From Pseudoneurospora amorphoporcata (lineage: Eukaryota > Ascomycota > Sordariomycetes > Sordariales > Sordariaceae), in the NCBI GenBank assembly GCA_033297205.1, contig MU859115.1:122538-186537 (forward strand): 64,000 nucleotides of DNA. The letters are read 5' to 3'. Position 1 is the stretch's first letter, and every line of letters starts with the position of its first letter. The notes below the pieces were generated by a model, which saw only the letters and a program-made list of their open reading frames with translations, was not told where the DNA came from and did not search any database. Shown piece after piece: positions 57,271 through 64,000 of the stretch. A program made the translations under genes and the position numbers.

Positions 57271-58952
57271 TCACTTCCTAACCTCCCCCTCCTCAGCAAC
57301 CTTAACATCCTCATAAGCCGGGGGCGCCTCAACATCAGCCTCAGGCTCCTGCGCGTTCAATAAACCAGCCTTCTCCTCAACAGGAGCCTCGGCTTCGTCC
57401 TTGCCGTGGCGATGATGGCGGTGACGGTGAGCACGCTTGCATCCGGCACCACCGTTACGACGGCACTTATGACCGGGACCATCACGGCGGTAGAAGAAGC
57501 GGTAGAGAGCGACGGCAAGGGTTCCGAAGGCCATGCCGATGCTGTTTTATGCGTCAGCATTTCCTGTTGTCAACAAGAGGGGGCGAAACAGGAAAATGGG
57601 GAAGGGGAAAGGGGAAGGGGGGGTTTGCAAAGAGGGGGGAATAAGAAAAATACGTACAAGCTAACAGAAACACCAGCAACAATACCAATCAACACGGGCA
57701 ACAACACATGGGCAGTAATGCTCTTAAGCAACTGGCCCCAGCTGTGCTCATATCTATGCATGCCACCATGGTGGTAGCCGTGTCCGTGCCAACCATCATG
57801 CTCGGGCTCTTGCTCAACATCATCGAGTAGGTCCTTAATCTCCTTCTCCTCTTCCTCGACCTCGACCTCCTTCTCAACGTTGACAGGAGAAGCAACAATC
57901 TCCCATGTACCGTCCTCGGACTCAGTGATGTCGATACGTTCGATATCGATTTCCACGACCGGCATCTCCCGCTCACCGTCCTCGGTAACCTCCTCAGCAG
58001 GCTGGCCCATACCATGACCATGACCACCATGACAGCCACTCATCTTCTTCCCCCAAGCCTCCTTCCCCTCTTTCACTTTCTCCTTGAACCCTTCCAGAAG
58101 ACGACACAAGAAGTTATCGCACTCCTCCTTCTCCTCAGCAATACCCATGAACGGTACGGGAACCCCGCTATCCTCGTTGGAAGCAGTGGTTTCGATATTC
58201 CCAATCATCAACTTCTGCGTCTTGGCATCCCTCAACAATTTGATTTCCACGCTGGGAATCCCCGAAACGAAGGCGGTCCCGACTTCCAGGATTTGTAAGT
58301 TCAGGTCAATGATTTCTTGTGAGGCAAGAGCGTCGGCGGGGTCGGAAGAAGCCTGGGGTAGAGAAGTGCGCAAGCCGAAACCGAGGTTTTGCGGGAGAGT
58401 TTTGGGCTTCCGGTTTCTGTGCTTGCGGTTTTTGTGCTTCTTGTTGTCCTCCTGGTCGGAATCGTGGTCGCTATGGTCGTCCTCCATCTGCTCAACCCAC
58501 TGCTTGACATTCTTCACCGGCGCTGGCTGAGGGTCATCACCCTCCAACACCTGTCCAGCCCATAACTCCCCCCTCAACGGATCAGCATTGGGAAACAGCT
58601 CGAAGCCGTTGACCAATAGTCTATCACCAGAGGTATCCGAGGTATGCTCAATCTTGAAGTCCAGCTCCAAGTGGTTCGCCTTGTCGGTCAAAACTTTCGG
58701 GTGGTGGCTGTTGTGGTGGCGATCCTTAATGAGGACGGGGCAGCCGGGGCAGGCGAGCTCGATCAATTGGTGGTTAGAGGCGGAGGCGGTGATGGGGTCG
58801 AGGTCGTTGGTAGGGTTGATGTCGGAGGCGACTTCTTGCGCAAAGGCGATGTCGGTGTCGGAGAGCTCGGGTGGGATGAGGAAGGCGGAGACGCTGCTAG
58901 AAAGCAGGGTGGCCGAGACGGCGGCCGCGGCGGTGAGGTGTTTAGGTATCAT
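57271..58952 (-). CDS. DUF7728-type secretory-pathway membrane protein
   Basis: Predicted type I membrane protein, probably of the endomembrane system; its role is unknown. Exons are 58952-57658 and 57541-57271 (intron 116 bp), giving 521 residues. The N-terminal signal peptide is MIPKHLTAAAAVSATLLSSS. The ectodomain has the conserved LACPGCPVLI motif, ELDFKIEHTS and LLVNGFELFPNAD, and an Asp/His/Lys low-complexity insert. A single membrane span at about 412-445 is interrupted by the intron (HVLLPVLIGIVAGVSVSF, then IGMAFGTLAVALYRFFY). The cytosolic tail is His/Arg-rich then acidic, ending EEGEVRK. A GHGHGMG histidine stretch may bind metal. The family name is recalled, not searched. Confidence 0.75.
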
Positions 58953-59603
58953 GGTGATGGCTGTGACGACGATGAGGTGGTGGAAAGATCGGTTGTTGTT
59001 GAATGGCAGAAGTTCGAAGTATGTATGAGGTCGTGGTTCAGGTGTAAGTCGATCCCGAATAAGGGGGAATGGACCTGGACGGTGTTGGTGTAAGTGCTGC
59101 TGCTACCTAGCTGGGCACTAACACGAGTGAGACAATGACGCACGCACGTTCGACTAATGATCCAGTCAAGCGCGATAAAAAGAGTTGGGTGGAAAAAGCG
59201 ATGGGGTACTAACAAAAACACGGCAAGGTGTTGAAAAGAGAAGATGAAACGAAATGGACAAGTTTCAGCTTTCAATCCAGAACTATCTATGGTTTGACAC
59301 AGATGACGGGAGAATGAAGGCCAATAAATGGAATGGAATGTTATCAGATTGCAGGCTGCAGATCACACCCAGTTGTAGAGGGTCCCAGTCACTTGATTAC
59401 AAGTCTTGGCATTTATAGGATACCCGAGCACCCCCCCAGACCTTCTAGAGCGGATCTATTACACTGGCCAATTTCTAGACAATTCAATCACAATTTACAC
59501 TAGTAAATCTAATAATTAATAATCTAATATACACATTACCTATCAACATAACGATTAGCATTACAAAATTAATTATAAATTAATAATTAACAAAAATAAT
59601 ATA
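58953..59603. other. Promoter of the DUF7728 gene and edge of the AT-rich block
   Basis: Base composition changes sharply near 59480-59500, from typical genic DNA to AT-rich sequence that continues to about 63219. No gene is seen. Confidence 0.6.
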
Positions 59604-60208
59604 ATGTCCTATTCAAAGATCAATAACAATACTAAAGAAAACGTCACCTACCTTAAAGATAGCGATGATTGAATCCGTTGAGAGCTATTATTCTAATTAA
59701 AATATAATTTAGAAACCTTTAAAAAATAAATTAAAAGTTTAATTGAAAAGCCTACCGAACCGAAGTAACCATACCTGAACTTATACTCTATTATTAAAAA
59801 TGCAAAGGTACAGATTAGAGCTGCTAAAATTGAGCTTAATCTTTTTAATAGCGGAACTACTGTTTAAATTACTACTGACGATAACAGGGTATTTTAAAAA
59901 GCCTCTATTGAATATAAAGAATAAAACGAAATTATATTTAATATCCTAATTATTAAATTAGATCTATTAAATAAGGAGTTCTTTAAATTAGAATTTATAT
60001 TTTATCCTAACTTTAAAGAAGATTAGAAGGAGTGTGTAGCTAGCAATAAGGTTATATATACCTATATAAAATCATTAATTAGTTATAAATTATAAGATAG
60101 CGCTATAAAAGAAGAGTAGAAGACTAACGAGTAGTATGAATAATTGAAGAGTATAATTAATTATAAAATCGTTAATAAGTAAATTAGAGCTAAGAAATAG
60201 TATTACGA

Positions 60209-60645
60209 ATTAGTGTGACGAATGGCAGTCTGATCTGCCTAAGTGGGATAGCTGAAGGTAGAAACAATCAGTGCTGTTCGGTGAAGCTAAGAGGTTCATA
60301 ATAAGTATGATCGTGATACTGGTCTCAGTGATAAGGATCTATTGACTACTGTCGAACTATCTGACAATCTGAGTTCTCTAGTCGCTCCTTTATACCTACT
60401 CGCCTTCTGCGAGATATCTGTCTTCGGCTACTCACAACTAGTGAGTCCTATAAGTCTATCTAGTATTGTGTGCTTGCTCACTAATGATATTTAGCTCACC
60501 ATAGATGCTTGCTCACTTCGTGAGCGCCTCGCTTAGTCGTGAGCACCTACATACGACCTCTATCCCAACCCTCGCTCCTGAGGTTACATCGTCCGTTGTT
60601 GGTAGTCTAGGCAGCCTTTGTGTTGCTTAGGTTCGTAATAATTAG
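60209..60645 (+). mobile_element. Solo LTR 1 with 5-bp target duplication
   Basis: The LTR (60214-60640, 427 bp) begins TGTGACGAATGG and ends TTCGTAATA. It is flanked by ATTAG on both sides (60209-60213 and 60641-60645). The start matches the reverse complement of LTR 2. Its final A-T-A in place of A-C-A fits a C-to-T mutation of a canonical TG...CA end. Confidence 0.85.
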
Positions 60646-60860
60646 TTATAGTTTTAAGTAAGGAACTTAAGAGTTAAATTAATTAGTTTTAAAAATAGTT
60701 TACTATTATAAATAATAATTAAATTATAAGAGTAAGAGTGATTTAAATTCTTAATTTCTAATATATTGATTTAATTAACGTATTTAAAATTATATATCTT
60801 AATTAATATAAAGGCGCTTAAAAATTTAATAAATGAATAATTAATAATATACTTACGTAT

Positions 60861-61315
60861 ATAAATGTTACGAACTTGAGCGACACAGGGGTCGCTCAAG
60901 CCTTCAGGACCTAGTAGCCCCGCTCAGAGGAACCAGTGTAACTCTTAGAAACTAAGAAAGGCACCCAAGCATGCATGGGCTCATAGGATGCACAGTGCTC
61001 ACGGTGAGCTAATGCTTACTGGTGAGCTAGGGCTCATAGTAAGCAGGTGCTCACGGGTGAGCCAATACTACGAGTGAGCAGCATCACTATAGGCATAGAG
61101 ATACAAGAAGCAGCTATAAGGCATAGAGTATAAAGGAACGACTGGAGAACTCAAATTGTTAAATAGTTTAACAGTAGTCAATTAATCTTATCACTAAGAC
61201 ACGTATAACGCTACCATACTTGTTGTGAACCCTTTGGCTTCACTGAACAGCACTAATAGTCTTTACCTTCAGCTATCGCATTTAGGCAGATCAGACTGCC
61301 GTTCGTCACAATAAA
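60861..61315 (-). mobile_element. Solo LTR 2, opposite orientation, with 5-bp target duplication
   Basis: The LTR (60866-61310, 445 bp), read on the minus strand, begins TGTGACGAACGGCAGTCTGA and ends TTCGTAACA. ATAAA flanks it at 60861-60865 and 61311-61315. It shares its first 80 or so bases and its ends with LTR 1 and contains repeated GCTCAC/GTGAGC motifs. No internal retrotransposon sequence lies next to it. Confidence 0.85.
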
Positions 61316-61518
61316 GTTCTAGAAGGACTTTAAAAAATATAATATTGATACTACGAAATATAGGATCGTTACTAGAAAGGGAAAATATTGCAGCACTCTT
61401 AGTATTAGCGAAATTAATATTAAATTTAATAATTATAAATTTATTAGTAAAACTTAAAATAAAAATATTAATAATGATAAGGATGTTTGTTAAAATAGTA
61501 AGAAAAAGTTTAAGGAGT

Positions 61519-62757
61519 TTAGATTTGAGAAACTCTATCCGGACTGCTATAAATCTCTATCCGAACTGTACTCTACTCTTTTTCCCACATATAACCCTAA
61601 CCCTCGTCTGGGTCTAGTAAGTCCAATATATTCTTTCGAAAATTTTGCCTAGAATTTAGGCATTACATCTTTCAAAGTTTTGCTATGCCTGCCAAACTTA
61701 GACTCTAGACTATAGCGTACGTACCACTTATGCCCAGTTTTTACAGGGCATTTCTATAGCAGTCTTATAGGGTACTTAATAGTACGGTCGCACTTTTATA
61801 CATTACATTCAATCGAGATCACTCAATCGAGCTCGATTAAGCTTACTATACTATATTGCACTACACTCTATATTAATCCATACATTATTAATCTGACTCG
61901 ATTTTATCTATGCAATCGACGTATTTGACTGCCAGTAAGCCTCTCTCTACTAGTTCTGTGTACTAACAATACGTGGGCTCGATTGGAGTGGGGAGAGGTT
62001 GCGAGTTAATGAGGTTGTTAGGTATGTGGGCGGGCGCGCTACGATCGTAACTAGCCGTCGGCTACTAGGTTATTGCATTTATTATCTATATTACGATTAG
62101 TTGAGGAAACGTACTGAAAGTTGATACATTATTTCGTACTATAGTCCAGATGTTAGTGCTTTATTTGCTTAGTAATTGTCATAGGTATTATATAGCCTGT
62201 TCTTATATATAGATAGATAGAGGCTGTATTGTATTAGTATGGCTAGCTGAGTGTAGCTGTTTAAGTGTAGTATAGCTGGTTATAGTACGGGCCCTCGCTT
62301 GTGCCTTATGTAGTTCTCGTGCGCGAACAGGATTCTCTTTCTATTCTGCGCACAATAATTAACGTCTTAACTTAGTACTTGCTCGCGCCCTATAACAATA
62401 ATGCGACGTACTAGTATTGAGGTAGATTAATTAACTGCGATGTAGTGATGTGTGCGATAGTAGCTTAGTAAGAAAGTAATGTGATAGGGCAAGAAGAAAA
62501 CGGCTAAGTTAGACTACCCAATTTAGGCACCCAGTTACGCTAATCTGGGCGCCTAGACCAGAGTAGCCAGTGCAGTACGACTGCAGGGGTCTGAACGTGT
62601 AATAGGCTAAAATCTAGGAGCTTAGCGGGCGCGGTACAAGCTAGACTAGTGCAAGACCATAGCAAGTCGCCAAGGTTCAAGTTATATGTAGAAAAAAAAG
62701 TAGAGTACAGTCTGGATAGAAATTTATAGCAGTCCGGATAGAGTTTCTCTTAGATTT
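61519..62757. mobile_element. Terminal-inverted-repeat element, copy 1, with 8-bp target duplication
   Basis: Inverted ends: 61527-61591 (GAGAAACTCTATCCGGACTG...) pairs with the reverse complement of about 62685-62749 (...CCGGATAGAGTTTCTC). TTAGATTT flanks both ends (61519-61526 and 62750-62757). The element is 1223 bp. Internal blocks at about 61650-61790 and 62405-62520 resemble blocks in the second copy. No transposase was recognised, so it is probably non-autonomous or decayed. An 8-bp duplication suggests a hAT-like or similar superfamily, but the long inverted repeats are not typical of hAT. Confidence 0.75.
61593..61604 (+). repeat. Telobox-like 12-mer inside the inverted-repeat element
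   Basis: AACCCTAACCCT occurs just inside the left inverted repeat of copy 1. It is identical to the promoter motifs at 13246, 22382 and 33381 (reverse strand). Confidence 0.5.
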
Positions 62758-63219
62758 AAGAAAAGGAAATTCTCATCAAATAAAACTAAAATTTAAGCTT
62801 ATAAAAAAGCAGTAAATTTACTTATATATAAAGTATATAGGAAGAGATAATATTCTTCAAAGGAATATTAATATATTAACCTAAATATAAAGTTTAAATA
62901 TATTATGAAGCTGTTTCCCTCTATTTAATATATTATTAATATTAATTTCATAAAAGATTCCAAATTAATTAAGGAAGCTAAGAGAATTGTAAATAAAAAT
63001 AGCAGTAAAGAGAAGGTATTTAAAAGGTAGAAAATTGCATGTTTATTTAATATAAATCGTAATATTATTATGGAGCGACCTTTTAAATTTACCCCCTTAA
63101 AAATTTAATAATATTCGTTTTTAATAGTTCGCTTTATATATTTAATGAAATTATTTATTTCTTTTACTTTTATTATATTAATCCAGATAATTATATATAG
63201 ACTAAAAATATTTAAATAA

Positions 63220-64000
63220 GAGAAAGTCTTTTCGCACTGCCCTCAATGTCTTCATACACTGCTCCCCTACTTAGCGCGCTCTCTCCTACTTTTTAGACCA
63301 ATCATCTCACAGACATAACCTCTGGACCCACACCACACTTTGGCGTGGTTTTTTTCATAGATTTCAGCTAGTAAGTCTGAGCATTACATTTTTTACACCA
63401 TGCCAAGCCCAGACTCCAGACTGCAGCATGTGTAGCCAGATTGGCACCTAGACCTCGTTTTTATAAGACGTTTCTATAGCTGTCTTATAGGGCACTTAGT
63501 GGTACGCTGACGTGGGCTCAATGGTATGAGGTACCTGGGTATTGGGCGCAGAAGCACTGGGCTCAGAGGTATCTTGTACGAAGGTAGGTAGGTTGGAGGG
63601 ATTGGGGTTGACGCTAGGGTCAAGGAGCGCGGGGTCGATGTTTTTATTTGCGCTATGGTCGCGCGCGCCCGTCGGGTCGGCCATCTGCAGCATCACGGTT
63701 AGCTGGAAAAACGCACAGAAAAATTGATAGATCATTTCTTACTGTTGACCAAATGTAAGCGCCTTGTTTACTTGGCGATACGACGTGCTGATGTTGAGGT
63801 GGATTGATTGACTGACTGCGATGTGGTGATGTGTGCGATGGTGGTTTGGTGTAGAAAGGAAGCAAGGTACAGATGCTAGAAAACGACCAAGCTAGGCTAG
63901 CTAGTTATCACGGTGCAGGGCGAGGTAGGGGGTAGGTTGGATATACGTAGTTGTACGGAGAGAGAGGAAGGGAAGAGGGAGGAGTGCGGTCTGGATATAG
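63220..64000. mobile_element. Terminal-inverted-repeat element, copy 2 (runs off window)
   Basis: A left end resembling copy 1 (GAGAAAGTCTTTTCGCACTG) starts at 63220, right after the AT-rich relic. Blocks at about 63360-63512 and 63770-63890 match copy 1. The window ends at GCGGTCTGGATATAG, which corresponds to the start of the copy 1 right inverted repeat, so the element probably ends about 28 bp beyond the window. It is GC-richer and less damaged than copy 1. Confidence 0.6.
63496..63684 (-). CDS. Short ORF in inverted-repeat element copy 2
   Basis: A 62-residue frame starts MADPTGARDHSANKN and is Pro/Ser/Asn/Asp-rich. It sits inside the less-mutated copy of the inverted-repeat element, where copy 1 has decayed sequence. 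It may be the 5' part of a larger element protein or a chance frame. No transposase motif is visible. Confidence 0.3.
   Translation of the reverse strand: MADPTGARDHSANKNIDPALLDPSVNPNPSNLPTFVQDTSEPSASAPNTQVPHTIEPTSAYH

Larger units (their letters stand above)
59604..63219 (+). mobile_element. RIP-damaged LTR-retrotransposon gag-like relic (host of nested insertions)
   Basis: An AT-rich frame starts at ATG 59604 and reads as a gag-like protein (YLKDSDDW near the start) full of TAA, TAG and TGA at Gln/Trp-type positions. It is interrupted by solo LTRs (60214-60640, 60866-61310) and an inverted-repeat element (61527-62749). The frame resumes exactly after each insertion once one target-duplication copy is removed: at 60646, 61316 and 62758. 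The composition, TpA richness and Gln/Trp-to-stop pattern fit RIP. Pol-type motifs were not recognised; LTRs of this oldest element were not found. Gag family is inferred only from the N-terminal motif. Confidence 0.7.

Noticed and set aside
60540..60570. ACATACGACC resembling the start of a dispersed 5S rRNA gene
   Set aside because: Only ten bases match. The following sequence does not continue as 5S rRNA and lies inside solo LTR 1.
61583..61610. Possible interstitial telomere remnant
   Set aside because: Only two CCCTAA-type units are present, within a transposon end, and there is no longer array or subtelomeric context.
61345..61617. Plus-strand open frame of 90 codons in the AT-rich block
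   Set aside because: It crosses the boundary of the inverted-repeat element and reads out of the gag-like frame. Its Leu/Ile/Lys composition simply reflects AT-rich DNA.

Overview
The window looks like nuclear DNA of a filamentous ascomycete, most likely a Sordariales fungus close to Neurospora or Sordaria. The reasons are short spliceosomal introns (about 54-175 bp) with CTAAC or CTGAC branch points, GC-rich codon use, typical Pezizomycotina gene families, and an AT-rich, stop-filled transposon relic of the kind that repeat-induced point mutation (RIP) leaves. The species is inferred. All gene calls come from reading the sequence, with no database search.

Layout. 1-1000: 5' part of a secreted, PVES-repeat cell-wall protein. 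1000-7500: gene-poor, with one possible decayed coding stretch near 3550-5340. 7542-9470: one long reading frame broken by two in-frame stops. 10936-17386: vms-1-like peptidyl-tRNA hydrolase, a DUF7704-type membrane protein and a steryl-ester/triacylglycerol lipase. 18501-28016: PET191-like factor, PPN2-like phosphatase, DCAF11/LEC14B-like WD40 protein and CPSF6-like RRM protein. 29858-41923: UBX protein, CHCHD2/MIX17-like protein, C1D/LRP1 exosome cofactor, ketopantoate-reductase-like mitochondrial protein, PDCD5, COQ4 and a SET-domain methyltransferase. 42497-44867: a tRNA-like Pol III unit and a frameshifted ankyrin pseudogene. 45259-58952: NOP6-like RRM protein, rac-1, CENP-T, SHY1/SURF1 and a DUF7728-type secretory/membrane protein. 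59.5 kb to the end: AT-rich heterochromatin-like block with nested mobile elements.

Functional themes. Five genes point to mitochondrial inner-membrane or respiratory-chain biogenesis (PET191, CHCHD2-like, reductase-like, COQ4, SHY1). Several act in RNA processing or ribosome quality control (VMS1, CPSF6-like, C1D, NOP6). They are separate genes in mixed orientation, not an operon. An identical 12-bp telobox-type motif lies 360-500 bp upstream of three of the housekeeping genes.

Most notable structures. (1) The frame at 7542-9470 has two isolated nonsense codons, one a UAG; it may be a recent pseudogene or an A-to-I-edited or readthrough gene. (2) The terminal transposon nest: a RIP-damaged gag-like frame is interrupted by two oppositely oriented solo LTRs, each with a 5-bp target duplication, and by a terminal-inverted-repeat element with an 8-bp duplication. 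Removing each insertion with one copy of its duplication leaves the ancient frame continuous. A second, less damaged copy of the inverted-repeat element starts at 63220 and runs off the window.
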